Shown here: positions 45,063 through 55,385 of the stretch, piece after piece
How positions within the stretch are numbered: position 1 is the first letter of the stretch
Layout of the letters: the number at the start of each line of letters is the position of its first letter
DNA from: an uncultured Chloroflexus sp.
GTDB taxonomy: Bacteria > Chloroflexota > Chloroflexia > Chloroflexales > Chloroflexaceae
NCBI RefSeq assembly: GCF_937951745.1
Contig: NZ_CALFBQ010000018.1
Span: 62,001-126,000, forward strand
Length of the DNA: 64,000 nucleotides
Direction: 5' to 3'
Program-made: the position numbers and the translations under genes
Notes under the pieces: generated by a model
Database searches by the model: none
What the model was told of the DNA's origin: nothing
Seen by the model: only the letters and a program-made list of their open reading frames with translations

Positions 45063-46382
45063 ATGCTACGGAAACACACCCTGTCGTGGATTGCGCTAGT
45101 TGCATTGTTCGCAACGTTGCTCGCGGCTTGTGGCGGCGGGCAACCGACTACCGGCGGCGGTAGTGGCGGTAGTGGCAGCAATGTGACCACTGGCGGCCAG
45201 CCGGTAACGATTCGCTGGCGTACCCGCCCCGGCGATGCTGCCGAGCAGCGGGTCTATGAAGAGCTAAACACTTTAGTGAACGAGAAGCTGAAGGACAAGG
45301 GTATTACGGCGGTCTATGATCCAGCGCCTAATCAGGGGTACTTCGAGAAGTTGAAGACTGAGTTGGCAGCCGGTAATGCACCCGATATCTTTTGGATCGG
45401 CGGTGTTGAGTTAGCAGATTTTGTGAATACCGGTCAGATTCTTGATCTCAAGCCGATCATCGATGCCGATAGCAGCTTCCAGTTGGGTAACTTCTACCCC
45501 AACGTGATCGAGCAGTTGACGCGCGATGGCAAGATTTACGGCTTGCCGCGCGACATTTCGACCATGGTCGTCTACTTCAACGAAGACCTGTTCAAGGCAG
45601 CGGGCCTGAAGACGCCCAAAGAACTGGCGGCTGAGGGCAATTGGAACTGGGACACCATGCTGGAGGCGGCGCGCAAGTTGACCGACCCGGCGAACCAGCA
45701 GTACGGTCTCGGCTTTGGCAACTGGTGGGGGCCGGGTTGGGGCTATTTCATCAACGCTGCTGGCGGCAGTCCCTTCACCCCCGATCGGCGCGGCTGCGCG
45801 CTGAATACCCCAGAGGCGATTTCCGGTGCGACGATGGTGCGCATGCTCTACGACGAGAAGCTGTTGCCGGCCGGTGATGCCGATGGCGAGGCGCTTTTTA
45901 ATGCCGGCAAGGTCGCTATGTACTTCAATGGGCGCTGGTTTACCCCCGGCGTGCGCACGAATGCTACGTTTAATTGGGACGTGGCGGTGATGCCGGAGGG
46001 CAAGGTCAAGAGTACGTGGCTCTTCTGGGGGCCGTATCTCGTCAGCGCCAAGACGGCTAACTCGCAGGCGGCATGGGAGGTGCTGAAGGTGCTGACCAGC
46101 GCCGAGGCAACGGCAAAGGTGGCCGCGCTCGGTACCAACATCCCGCCGCGCAGCGATCAAGAGGCGGTGAGTGCCTTCCTCGCTTCGACCCCACCGGCCA
46201 ACAATCAGGCCTTCCTCGATGGCATTCCTTACGCTGCGTTGGAAGCGCCGGTATGGGATGGTAACTGGGCCGATTTTAGCGGTATCGTCCAGAGCTTGTG
46301 GGATCAGATGATCGCCGGCCAGATCACGCCTGAGCAGTTCGGTCAGCGGGCTTGTGAGCAGACGGCTAATACCTTCAAGTAG
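45063..46382 (+). CDS. Sugar ABC transporter substrate-binding lipoprotein
   Basis: Lipobox ALFATLLAACGGG; SBP family 1 features (APDIFWIGGVELADF, LPRDISTMVVYFNEDLFKAAGLKTPKEL). Confidence 0.93.
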   Translation: MLRKHTLSWIALVALFATLLAACGGGQPTTGGGSGGSGSNVTTGGQPVTIRWRTRPGDAAEQRVYEELNTLVNEKLKDKGITAVYDPAPNQGYFEKLKTELAAGNAPDIFWIGGVELADFVNTGQILDLKPIIDADSSFQLGNFYPNVIEQLTRDGKIYGLPRDISTMVVYFNEDLFKAAGLKTPKELAAEGNWNWDTMLEAARKLTDPANQQYGLGFGNWWGPGWGYFINAAGGSPFTPDRRGCALNTPEAISGATMVRMLYDEKLLPAGDADGEALFNAGKVAMYFNGRWFTPGVRTNATFNWDVAVMPEGKVKSTWLFWGPYLVSAKTANSQAAWEVLKVLTSAEATAKVAALGTNIPPRSDQEAVSAFLASTPPANNQAFLDGIPYAALEAPVWDGNWADFSGIVQSLWDQMIAGQITPEQFGQRACEQTANTFK

Positions 46383-46451
46383 ATGCTGTCGATAGGCGAG
46401 CGGTGGGCGTGCGCCGGTTCGCCTGATCGGCAATATCCTTGGGAGAACGTG

Positions 46452-46584
46452 CCCGCTTGTCATTGCGCGGGGGCAAAGCGCCCGCAGCAATCGCCCGCTG
46501 CGGCGAGCGCGAACCCACAGTGGGTTACTCGCGTGGTCAGGAAGATTGCTGCGCCGCCTGTGGTGGCTCGCCATGACAAGCGGG
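46452..46584. repeat. 133-bp MITE/BIME-like element with 12-bp perfect terminal inverted repeats
   Basis: cccgcttgtcat (46452-46463) / atgacaagcggg (46573-46584), with internal aaccca-cag-tgggtt hairpin. Confidence 0.8.
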
Positions 46585-46626
46585 GTATCAGATTGAAGCG
46601 CAGCAATAGTTTCCCGGAGGTACACC

Positions 46627-47568
46627 ATGGCCAACCAAGCGCCGGCCGCTCTGCCTGCACCAACCGCGCGCCATCTGAGCGGGCGGCGTGTGCGGCAATG
46701 GATCGACGCTTTCGGCATGCTGTTGCCGACTATTTTGGGTGTTTTGATCTTCTTCTTAGTGCCGCTTGCTATCTCGTTTTACCTGAGCTTTACCGATGCA
46801 CGCCTTTTCGGTGACCCGAATCTGGTTGGTTTGAGCAATTATCAGCGCGCCTTGTCTGACCCGACCTTCTACCGGGCAATGTGGAATACGGCGGCATTTT
46901 CGCTGGTGACGTTAGTTGTTTCGACGGTGCCGGCCTTGCTGCTGGCCGTGATCCTGAACGAGCGAATCGCTGGTCGTACCTTCTTTCGCGCCGTCTTCTT
47001 CATTCCGGTGGTGGCGTCAGTGGTTGGCGTGACCTTGCTCTGGCGCTATCTGCTCAATGTCGATTTTGGTTTCGTCAATTATGCCATTCGTCTGCTTGGC
47101 TTCGAGCCGATCCCGTGGCTGACGCGCCCAGAATGGGGGTTGGCCAGCGTGATACTGGTCTTCTCGTGGAAGACGATAGGCTACAATATGGTGATCTTTT
47201 TGGCTGGCTTGCAGGGGGTGCCGCCGCAGCTCTACGAGGCGGCTAGTCTTGATGGAGCCAGTCGCTGGCAGCAGTTTCTCTACATCACTGTGCCAATGCT
47301 TTCACCAACCACCTTCTTTGTGTTGGTGACAACGTTAATCAATTGTCTGCAAGTGTTTGATGTGCCGATTGCGCTCGGTTTGACCCGCTCGAATACGGTT
47401 GGCCCAGCCGACTCGATGTTGACGATTGTGCCGTTGCTCTGGCGCGAGGCCTTTATTGGCGGACGCATGGGCTACGCTTCGGCGCTGGCATGGTTGCTGT
47501 TTGTGATTATTCTGCTGCTGACCTTCATCCAGTTCCGGCTGTCGCGGCGATGGGTGCATTACGAGTAA
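46627..47568 (+). CDS. Sugar ABC transporter permease
   Basis: MalF/UgpA-type: LLPTILGVLIFFLVPLAISFYLSFTD..EAASLDGASRWQQFLYITVPMLSPT. Confidence 0.94.
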   Translation: MANQAPAALPAPTARHLSGRRVRQWIDAFGMLLPTILGVLIFFLVPLAISFYLSFTDARLFGDPNLVGLSNYQRALSDPTFYRAMWNTAAFSLVTLVVSTVPALLLAVILNERIAGRTFFRAVFFIPVVASVVGVTLLWRYLLNVDFGFVNYAIRLLGFEPIPWLTRPEWGLASVILVFSWKTIGYNMVIFLAGLQGVPPQLYEAASLDGASRWQQFLYITVPMLSPTTFFVLVTTLINCLQVFDVPIALGLTRSNTVGPADSMLTIVPLLWREAFIGGRMGYASALAWLLFVIILLLTFIQFRLSRRWVHYE

Positions 47569-47581
47569 GCGAGGAGGGCTG

Positions 47582-48421
47582 ATGGCAAGCTTAATTTTAC
47601 GCCGGCCATGGGAAAAATTGCTGGCCTACGCGGTGCTCAGCGTGACCGGCTTTGTGATGGTCTTTCCCTTTATCTATATGGTGCTCTCCTCGCTCAAGCC
47701 CTCGACCGAAGTGGTGCAGGTGCCGCCAACGCTGTGGCCAAGCGAGATTCGATGGTCAAATTACTTAGAAGTACTAAATATTGTTCCGCTCGGTACCCAA
47801 TTGCTCAATACCGTGATCGTCACGGCGTTGGTAGTGCTTGGTTGGGTGATTACTTCGGTGCTGGCCGGCTACGCCTTTGCCCGGCTCGAATTTCCCGGAC
47901 GCGAGTTTTGGTTTGGTGCTTACCTCGCTACGTTGATGGTGCCGTTTGCAGTGCTGATTGTGCCGATGTATCGTTTGATGCTGGTCTTTGGTTGGGTTGA
48001 TCGGCTGGAAGCGTTGATTATCCCGTGGCTATTCACAGCTTATGGCACCTTTCTGCTCCGCCAATTTTTCATGAGTGTGCCAAAAGATTTAGAAGATGCG
48101 GCGCTGATCGATGGAGCGTCGCATTGGGGCATTCTCTTCCGCATCTTCCTGCCGCTAGCTCGCCCGGCGATTGCGACGCTAGCGACGTTTGCGTTCCTTT
48201 ATGCGTGGAATAGCTTCCTCTGGCCGCTAATCATCATCAGCAGTCCATCGCGCAAGGTGGTGACGCAGGGTCTGGTTGATCTACAGGCGCTCTACGCTGC
48301 GCGCGTCGATCTGATTATGGCCGGCTCGACGCTGGCCATTTTGCCGACGCTGATCGTCTTTTTGTTCGCCCAACGCTACTTCATCGAGGGTATCGCTACG
48401 TCTGGGTTAGCCGGACGCTGA
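47582..48421 (+). CDS. Sugar ABC transporter permease
   Basis: MalG/UgpE-type: [45 protein letters not shown]. Confidence 0.94.
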   Translation: MASLILRRPWEKLLAYAVLSVTGFVMVFPFIYMVLSSLKPSTEVVQVPPTLWPSEIRWSNYLEVLNIVPLGTQLLNTVIVTALVVLGWVITSVLAGYAFARLEFPGREFWFGAYLATLMVPFAVLIVPMYRLMLVFGWVDRLEALIIPWLFTAYGTFLLRQFFMSVPKDLEDAALIDGASHWGILFRIFLPLARPAIATLATFAFLYAWNSFLWPLIIISSPSRKVVTQGLVDLQALYAARVDLIMAGSTLAILPTLIVFLFAQRYFIEGIATSGLAGR

Positions 48422-48435
48422 GCGAGGAAGGTGCT

Positions 48436-49482
48436 ATGCATCATCACGATCTCTTCAGTCGACCGCATCGCCGGCTTAACCAGCTCACCGGCGAGTGGGT
48501 GTTGGTATCGCCCCACCGCACCCAGCGCCCGTGGTTGGGTCAGGTCGAGACGTTGCCACCCACCGAGTTGCCGGCCTACGATCCGACCTGCTACCTCTGC
48601 CCCGGCAACACGCGGGCGAATGGGGCGCAGAACCCAGCCTACACCGAGACGTTTGTGTTCGAGAACGATTTTGCCGCTTTGCTGCCAGATATTCCGCTCG
48701 AGCGGGTGAGTATCCGCTTGCCGGCTGCTGATGGCGAGATTGGCCCGGTGCTGTTACACGCCGAAGCCGAGCGCGGCATTTGCCGGGTGGTCTGCTTCTC
48801 GCCGCGCCACGATTTGACGCTGGCGCAGATGTCGCAGGCTGAGGTGCGGCGGGTGATTGAAGTTTGGGCTGAGCAATATCGCGAATTGGGCGCAATCGAT
48901 TGGGTACAGTCGGTGTTGATCTTCGAGAACCGCGGCGCGATGATGGGGGCGTCGAACCCGCATCCGCACGGTCAGATTTGGGCTAACGAGCAGTTGCCGA
49001 ACGAGATGCGGAAAGAGCTAGCGACGCAGACGGCTTACTGGCACGAGCACAACCGCTGCCTGCTCTGCGACTATCTGGCGCTTGAGCTGGACGCCGGTGA
49101 GCGGATCGTCTGCGCCAACGAGACATGGGTAGCACTGGTGCCGTTTTGGGCGGTATGGCCGTTCGAGACGCTGGTACTGCCGCGCAACCATACCGGGGCG
49201 ATTCCCGATCTCGATGATGCTGGGCGAGAGGGGTTAGCCGCCATCTTGCGCGATGTGACCAGACGTTACGACCGGCTGTTCAACATTTCATTTCCTTACA
49301 GCATGGGCTTTCACCAGCGACCAACCGATGGATTGCCGCACGATGGTTGGCACTTACATGCCCATTTTTATCCGCCGCTGTTACGTTCGGCAACGGTGCG
49401 GAAGTTTATGGTCGGCTACGAGATGCTGGGTCAGCCCCAACGCGATCTGACACCCGAACAGGCAGCGGAGCGGTTACGCTGA
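48436..49482 (+). CDS. galT: Galactose-1-phosphate uridylyltransferase
   Basis: [66 protein letters not shown]. Confidence 0.95.
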   Translation: MHHHDLFSRPHRRLNQLTGEWVLVSPHRTQRPWLGQVETLPPTELPAYDPTCYLCPGNTRANGAQNPAYTETFVFENDFAALLPDIPLERVSIRLPAADGEIGPVLLHAEAERGICRVVCFSPRHDLTLAQMSQAEVRRVIEVWAEQYRELGAIDWVQSVLIFENRGAMMGASNPHPHGQIWANEQLPNEMRKELATQTAYWHEHNRCLLCDYLALELDAGERIVCANETWVALVPFWAVWPFETLVLPRNHTGAIPDLDDAGREGLAAILRDVTRRYDRLFNISFPYSMGFHQRPTDGLPHDGWHLHAHFYPPLLRSATVRKFMVGYEMLGQPQRDLTPEQAAERLR

Positions 49483-50553
49483 AACCGGAAAGAGCGTCTC
49501 TACCACTTCTAATCCGTGATCGGCGCAGCGCAGCTCGTTGGTAGCGCGCAGATCGCTCACGCTGCGTCGGCCCAGCAAAAGCGCTGACAGCCCACTATTG
49601 CTGAGCTGCCATACGTTAATATCGGCAATGCCAGTTCCGACGCTGATATGCACTCTACCGGCGCGGCATTCAATGCGCATTGCCCCCCACTCGCCGCTCA
49701 ACGCTACGCTGCCATACCAATCAGCATACCGCGAAGCGGCAATCCTAACCCTGAACGCCGCTTGATGAGCACGCAATGCTGTCAGCGGGTCGATCACAAT
49801 CCACACCGGAAGGATGCCATCGGCTGGTGGAAGATGGAGCATCAGGGTGGCTCCCAACTCAAGCGCTGCCTGCGCCAGTGGATGATCGGGCGTAAGCCAC
49901 AGTTCGTGCGTTGAGTGGGGCAGTCGGCACAGCAAATCGCGTGCCGCCCCTGCATCGACGGCGCGACCTTCAATCACGTGTTCATCGCGCAGCAGGACAT
50001 AGCCGACAATGCGGCCAAGTTGGTCGTGCGCCACTAACGGCGGCTGATCCCTCATCTGCCAGCGCCAATCAGGTTCGTAACGTAGGGGTGTCACGCAACG
50101 CGGCGTAGGCGCGTGCTGATCCAGCGCCACGAGATCGGCCACATCGGCAAGTGTAGCCGGTATCAGCGTACCATCCCCGCCATGCCACGTGATCCGACTG
50201 TGCAGGGTTGCCGGGATCATGCCCCATTGGCCGGCTATGCTCAACGGCAACGCGCAGCGCAACCATGCTATGCCGGCGGCGACGGCAGTCTCGGCAGCCG
50301 CAGCCAGCAGCGTTTCCGTCACGTCAAAATGAGCGCTGCCAAACAATTCCACCTCTCCTACCTCAAACTGGGCGAGCTGGCGTCGCCAACGAGTATGGGT
50401 AACGAGACCGATAGCCTGATCACCACGATCGGTTGTGGCGAACAGATGCAAGGCAGGTTGGTAGCGTGGGTGGCGTTGCCGGTGCGCCAACAGCGCTGGA
50501 TCGATCAGAGCGGGTATCGCAGTGGATAGTGGGCTAATGGTTACGTTACTCAT
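49474..50553 (-). CDS. GNAT-family acetyltransferase-like protein
   Basis: Weak GNAT pattern ([32 protein letters not shown]) and C-terminal SCP2-like segment. Confidence 0.55.
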   Translation of the reverse strand: MSNVTISPLSTAIPALIDPALLAHRQRHPRYQPALHLFATTDRGDQAIGLVTHTRWRRQLAQFEVGEVELFGSAHFDVTETLLAAAAETAVAAGIAWLRCALPLSIAGQWGMIPATLHSRITWHGGDGTLIPATLADVADLVALDQHAPTPRCVTPLRYEPDWRWQMRDQPPLVAHDQLGRIVGYVLLRDEHVIEGRAVDAGAARDLLCRLPHSTHELWLTPDHPLAQAALELGATLMLHLPPADGILPVWIVIDPLTALRAHQAAFRVRIAASRYADWYGSVALSGEWGAMRIECRAGRVHISVGTGIADINVWQLSNSGLSALLLGRRSVSDLRATNELRCADHGLEVVETLFPVSA

Positions 50554-50793
50554 TCAACGATTATCCTGTCGCTAAACTATGCAAGTGGCTCATTCGTTGC
50601 ATCATTGCGCAACAAAGCTGCTACGATTTTTAACCTTATTTGTCATCTCTTGCTCATCTTGCATACTTCTCGATTGCGGCGCAACTTCCTACAATGCAGC
50701 GCAGAGGGACATAAACCAAGCGATCGTGTCGCCGGTTGTTTCAGCCACCGAGGCGCGAAGCGGAGACATTGAGCATACGAAACGAGGAAATCG

Positions 50794-51552
50794 ATGATTG
50801 CGCCTACAATGACCACCTTGAACTCACCGGCAACGTTGCATGCGTCAGTCGTGGGCGATGAAGCGGCGACCGGCCTTGCCACGATAGACGTGGAAGAGTT
50901 AGCCCGTCGTTGTGCGATTGAGAGTGAGCGGTTCTACCGCGGCCAGTCGCACGACTCGCGCTACAGCTATGAGTTATTCCGGCGGGCGCTGGTCGAGCGT
51001 GATGAAACCGCGTGGAATTACCTCTTTCAACATTATAGCCCGTTGGTTGAGGGATGGATCCGGCGCAGCGGCGCATTTGTCAGCAGCGGCGAAAGTAGCG
51101 AATATTTTGTCGTGGGTGCGTTCGCGAAGTTTTGGCGCGCGGTGACTCCCGAACGTTTCGCTTCGTTCCCCAATCTGGCTTCGCTGTTGCAATACTTGCA
51201 ACTGTGCGCCTCAAGCGTCGTGATCGACTCAGTACGGGCTCAGTCGTGGGCCGAGATGATGCCGGAAGATCGGATCAGCGAGCAGCGAGTGCCGCGCCTC
51301 TCGCCTGATGAAGAAGCGATGCAGCGCGTCGATCGGCAAGAGTTCTGGCGGTTTATTGATAGCCAATTGCACAGCGAGAGCGAACGGGTGGTGGTCTATG
51401 GTTCGTTTGTGCTCGGTTTGACGCCACGAGCAATCTTTGAGCGTTATACCACGCTGTTCGAGAGCGTCTACGATGTGTACAACGTCAAGCGCAACGTTTT
51501 GAGCCGACTCAGCCGTAATAGCCATCTGCGGACGTTGTTTGGGCAGGCGTGA
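50794..51552 (+). CDS. Divergent RNA polymerase sigma-70-like protein
   Basis: RDETAWNYLFQHYSPLVEGWIR..AFAKFWRAVTPERFASFPNLASLLQYLQLCASSVVIDSVRAQ, an ECF sigma2-like pattern. Confidence 0.7.
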   Translation: MIAPTMTTLNSPATLHASVVGDEAATGLATIDVEELARRCAIESERFYRGQSHDSRYSYELFRRALVERDETAWNYLFQHYSPLVEGWIRRSGAFVSSGESSEYFVVGAFAKFWRAVTPERFASFPNLASLLQYLQLCASSVVIDSVRAQSWAEMMPEDRISEQRVPRLSPDEEAMQRVDRQEFWRFIDSQLHSESERVVVYGSFVLGLTPRAIFERYTTLFESVYDVYNVKRNVLSRLSRNSHLRTLFGQA

Positions 51553-51625
51553 ACGCAGAAGGGCGCAGCGGATTCAAACGTAAAGGCGCAGAGTGCGCCG
51601 AGCACGCAAAGGCGTCAATGCAGCG
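51550..51625. repeat. Degenerate copy of the AACGCAAxGGCGCA REP-like family
   Basis: gaacgcagaagggcgcag..gtaaaggcgcagag..gcacgcaaaggcgtc resembles the 3714-3858 element. Confidence 0.5.
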
Positions 51626-51745
51626 CGAACAGTACAAGGATCGACATGGGTGCAATAGTATCGATACGGATCAGATAGAGGTGTTGATAGATATTCGCAA
51701 GTTGTCATAGTCATTGCAAAAGAAGTAACAAAAATCTTGTACCGG

Positions 51746-51768
51746 CGGGAACGTGAAAAACGTTCCCG
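51746..51768 (+). terminator. Stem-loop between sigma-like and anti-sigma-like genes
   Basis: cgggaacgt-gaaaa-acgttcccg followed by tttgcgtttctttc. Confidence 0.65.
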
Positions 51769-51840
51769 TTTGCGTTTCTTTCAACAGGAAACGCTTGCAG
51801 GTTCACCTGTTGATCTGGTTGCTCACGGAGGTGCGCCGGT

Positions 51841-52224
51841 ATGGAAGAAGAACAATTGAGCGACGGCGCAATCCATCTTTCCGGCCCTGAACTTATTGCG
51901 GCTGCTGACGGCGAGGCTAGTGAAGGTATTGTGTCTCACCTGCGTCAGTGTGCGTTGTGTCGCCAACGAGTCACCACCTTGCGCAATGTGCAACAAGCGT
52001 TGCGCTATCGCTTATACCGCGCTCTTTGCCCTTCCACTGATCAGTTAATTGATTACTGTCAAGGTCTCCTCTCTCCTGCTCAACACGCTCTCGTTGCCCG
52101 CCATATTGCTTCTTGCCCCTACTGTAGCGCCGAAATTGAGTTATTGATGCAGCGCGATCCCCTGATCGACCGATTATTGCTCAGCGATTTGCTTAACCAA
52201 CGCGTGCTGCGGTATCTGCGGTAA
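51841..52224 (+). CDS. Anti-sigma-factor-like protein with two zinc-finger motifs
   Basis: HLRQCALCRQRV and HIASCPYCSAEI (HxxxCxxC, ZAS-like). Confidence 0.75.
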   Translation: MEEEQLSDGAIHLSGPELIAAADGEASEGIVSHLRQCALCRQRVTTLRNVQQALRYRLYRALCPSTDQLIDYCQGLLSPAQHALVARHIASCPYCSAEIELLMQRDPLIDRLLLSDLLNQRVLRYLR

Positions 52225-52418
52225 TCACGTAGAGCTACACGACGGTGTGCAGGCTGCATCGCTAAGGGAGAGCCACAGGCCGTGCGGCTGTACAGGAGTG
52301 CGATCTTTGGTAGGGTGCGGTACAATACGATTAATTGCAACCGTCGCCACTGTCGCATCGTCGCATACGTCGAGGCCGTTCGCCAACCGGGCGAGCCGGT
52401 TACGACGAGGAGTTGGCT

Positions 52419-53678
52419 ATGGCAGGAGAAGTGAATCTGCGCGCCGCGCTGGCGCGTCCCTTTTTGGCGGCCACGACAACGCCACAGGTAGCATACATCT
52501 TGCTCGAAGTTCAGCCGGCGCCCCAGATGACGCAGGTACGCATACCGGTCAACGTTTGTTTCGTGCTTGACCGTAGTGGTTCGATGAAGGGGGAGAAAAT
52601 TGAGCGGCTGCGGCAGGCGGTTGTCAAGGCAATCGAGCAGCTTGACCAGCAAGACAACATCGCCATCGTTATTTTCGATCACCGCACCGAAGTGATTGTG
52701 CCAGCCCAGCCGGTGCGCAATCGGGCCACCATTCTCGATCTCGTCCACCGCATCCGCGATGCTGGCGGCACCCGCATTGCGCCGGCGGTCGAGAAGGGGT
52801 TGAACGAGTTGCAAAAGATGCCGACCGGTGTGCGCCGCTTAATCCTGCTGACTGACGGCCAAACCGAGCACGAGAAGGAGTGTCTGCTGCGGGCTGACGA
52901 TGCTGGCCGGCTAGGCATTCCGATCACTGCGCTTGGCATTGGCAAAGATTGGAATGAAGATCTGCTGATCGAGATGGCAAATCGCTCGAAAGGAGTGGCC
53001 GACTACATCGCCCAACCGAGCGAAATCGTCAACTACTTCCAGCACACCGTGCAACGCGCCCAACAGACCGTCATTCAGAACAGTGTGCTAACCTTACGGC
53101 TGGTACAAGGCGTCACACCGCGCGCCGTCTGGCAGGTGACACCACTGATCGACAATCTCGGCTACCAGCCGATCAGTGATCGCGCCGTCAGTGTCAATCT
53201 CGGTGAACTCGAAAGTTCCCAAGCGCGCGCGCTGTTGATTGAACTCCTGATCGACCCTCGGCCAATCGGTACATACCGCGTTGGGCAGGTCGAGCTGAGC
53301 TATGACGCGCCGGCGTTGCAGTTGGTTAGTGAAAAGGCGCGGATTGACATTATGCTGACCTTCACGACCGATGCGGCTCAGTTGCAGCAGCTTAATCCGG
53401 CGGTGATGAATATTGTTGAAAAAGTGAGCGCGTTCAAGCTCCAGACCCGCGCACTGCAAGACCTTGCCAGCGGTGATGTGAGGAGCGCGACGCAGAAGCT
53501 GAAGAGCGCGGTGACACGTTTGCTCAATCAGGGTGAAGTTGAGTTAGCGGCGACGATGCAGCAAGAGATTGCCAATCTCGAACAACAAGGCCACATGTCA
53601 AGCGAGGGCCAAAAGACGATCAAGTTTCAGGGGCGCAAGACGGTGCGCCTGACCGATATTGAATTGCCGAAGGAATAA
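52419..53678 (+). CDS. vWA-domain protein
   Basis: CFVLDRSGSMKGEKI, LLTDGQTEHEKE; paralogous in full length to the 12100-13347 protein. Confidence 0.92.
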   Translation: MAGEVNLRAALARPFLAATTTPQVAYILLEVQPAPQMTQVRIPVNVCFVLDRSGSMKGEKIERLRQAVVKAIEQLDQQDNIAIVIFDHRTEVIVPAQPVRNRATILDLVHRIRDAGGTRIAPAVEKGLNELQKMPTGVRRLILLTDGQTEHEKECLLRADDAGRLGIPITALGIGKDWNEDLLIEMANRSKGVADYIAQPSEIVNYFQHTVQRAQQTVIQNSVLTLRLVQGVTPRAVWQVTPLIDNLGYQPISDRAVSVNLGELESSQARALLIELLIDPRPIGTYRVGQVELSYDAPALQLVSEKARIDIMLTFTTDAAQLQQLNPAVMNIVEKVSAFKLQTRALQDLASGDVRSATQKLKSAVTRLLNQGEVELAATMQQEIANLEQQGHMSSEGQKTIKFQGRKTVRLTDIELPKE

Positions 53679-53679
53679 T

Positions 53680-54438
53680 ATGTACATTCTAGTCACCAAC
53701 GACGATGGCTACCAAAGTCCGGGCTTAGCGGCGTTGCGAGCCGTACTCAGCGAGATTGGCGAAGTGGCAGTAGTTGTCCCCGACCGCAACTGGAGCGCCG
53801 CTGGACATTACCGCAAGCTCTTTGACCCGCTGCGGGCGTGGGAGGGAACACTCAGCGACGGTTCACCTGCGCTGATCTGTGATGGTACACCGGCTGATTG
53901 TGTCGCGCTCGCGGTGATGGGTCTACTCGACCGCAAACCCGATCTAGTAGTGTCGGGCATCAATCTTGGGGCCAACCTTGGTACCGACCTGCTCTACTCT
54001 GGCACCGTAGCGGCTGCTATGGAGGGCATCGTTTTCGGGGTGCCGGGGTTAGCGGTCTCGCAAGTGCGGCCCAAAGACGGTCAATGGGATTTTCGCGCCG
54101 CGCAGGTGGCTGTGCGACGGTTGGTAACGACTATCCGTGAACGAGGTCTGCCATCAGAGATATTGCTGAATCTGAATATTCCGGTGGTTGCCCCCAACGA
54201 GTTACGTGGCATCAAAGTTAGCCGACTTGGCCGTCGCGTCTATCGCGACGAGCTAGTAGTACGTTACGATCCCCGTGGGCGACCCTACTATTGGATCGAT
54301 GGGGCCGAGCCGGAAGATCACTACGAAGAGGGTACTGATATTGCCGCCATCAGTGAAGGCTACGCCAGCCTTACCCCGGTGCAGATGGATTTGACCAGTC
54401 ATCGCTGGCTGGAAGAGCTGCGGCAATGGAAGTTATAG
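53680..54438 (+). CDS. surE: 5'-nucleotidase SurE
   Basis: MYILVTNDDGYQSPGLAALR, VVVPDRNWSAAGH, GTPADCVALA, VSGINLGANLGTDLLYSGTVAAAMEG. Confidence 0.95.
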   Translation: MYILVTNDDGYQSPGLAALRAVLSEIGEVAVVVPDRNWSAAGHYRKLFDPLRAWEGTLSDGSPALICDGTPADCVALAVMGLLDRKPDLVVSGINLGANLGTDLLYSGTVAAAMEGIVFGVPGLAVSQVRPKDGQWDFRAAQVAVRRLVTTIRERGLPSEILLNLNIPVVAPNELRGIKVSRLGRRVYRDELVVRYDPRGRPYYWIDGAEPEDHYEEGTDIAAISEGYASLTPVQMDLTSHRWLEELRQWKL

Positions 54439-54467
54439 CGGAATGTAGAGACGACATATAGCGTAGT

Positions 54468-54492
54468 AGAGACGTAGCATTGCTACGTCTCT
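54468..54492. repeat. Perfect palindrome agagacgtagca-t-tgctacgtctct
   Basis: 12-bp arms around one base; same GTAGAGACG family as 29009-29105 and 55356-55385. Confidence 0.85.
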
Positions 54493-54602
54493 AGGTCGGG
54501 GCACGGCATGCGGTGCCCGTACCACATGGGCACGGGGGAGGGGAACGGCGGGAGGCACGCCACGGTGGGTACAGCGGGTCATCCTACGGGGCGCATGGTG
54601 TG

Positions 54603-55343
54603 TCACACCACGCCGTGGCTGAGCACGACCTCTAACCACTGTGCGTCGTCGCACGGCTGCAACCCCCACCACAACCGTCCGGTTGGCCGCACAACCGCGT
54701 ACTGGTTGTCGATCCAGATCACGATGCTCAGTGGGCCGCGTGGTGAGGGAGCGTGCAAAATAGGTGTGCCGTCAACACGCAAGACGCTTTCTTTGGTGCC
54801 CCAGTGGATTTCGTAGTCGTGCCATTGGGTGAGATCAACGGGTACGAGGGCTTCGGCGATACCAGCGGCGTGCTGGATGCGTGGCCACAGTCGGCGGTAG
54901 AGTGGCGGTAGGTTGAGGAGCGGCACAATGATCGGCGCGATCGGTAGCCACGCTAGCGCCGCCAAACGCCCGGTGTCAACCGTCGCTGCTTTCCAGCCGT
55001 GGCCGGGAATGTTCATCGCGAGTGGCATGTCGTGTGGTGGTGCGCCGAAGAAGAACCAGACTGCTTGCGGCATACGCGGCGGCCATGCCCATGGGTAGTT
55101 CCATAGGCCAAAGCCGGCAGTACCGATGAGGCGATCTGCCCGATGCGACATCCGCGCACGAAGGCACAAGGTGTACGGTGCGTGTAACGCGCGTGGCGGG
55201 CCGGGCCGCCGGCCCAAGTCGTCGAGTTGGGCGTTGCGGTAGTGGTCGGCGGGGCCGGGTGGACGGATGAGACGCAAACCGGTGGCGGTTTGTATGACTC
55301 CGGCTCCGCCGCTGCACCGTGGTTTGAGGTGCAATTCGCGCAT
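54603..55343 (-). CDS. Concanavalin-like/GH16-like domain protein
   Basis: VDLTQWHDYEIHWGTKESVLRVDGTPILHAPSPRGPLSIVIWIDNQYA. Confidence 0.6.
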   Translation of the reverse strand: MRELHLKPRCSGGAGVIQTATGLRLIRPPGPADHYRNAQLDDLGRRPGPPRALHAPYTLCLRARMSHRADRLIGTAGFGLWNYPWAWPPRMPQAVWFFFGAPPHDMPLAMNIPGHGWKAATVDTGRLAALAWLPIAPIIVPLLNLPPLYRRLWPRIQHAAGIAEALVPVDLTQWHDYEIHWGTKESVLRVDGTPILHAPSPRGPLSIVIWIDNQYAVVRPTGRLWWGLQPCDDAQWLEVVLSHGVV

Positions 55344-55355
55344 AGTGCTGAATTC

Positions 55356-55385
55356 GGTAGAGACGTTGCAATGCAAGTCGCTACC
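55356..55385. repeat. GTAGAGACGTTGC palindromic repeat overlapping the ileS stop codon
   Basis: ggtagagacgttgcaatgcaagtcgctacc. Confidence 0.7.

Noticed and set aside
45411-46718. 435-aa minus-strand ORF
   Set aside because: Antisense to the sugar-binding lipoprotein; no recognisable domain.
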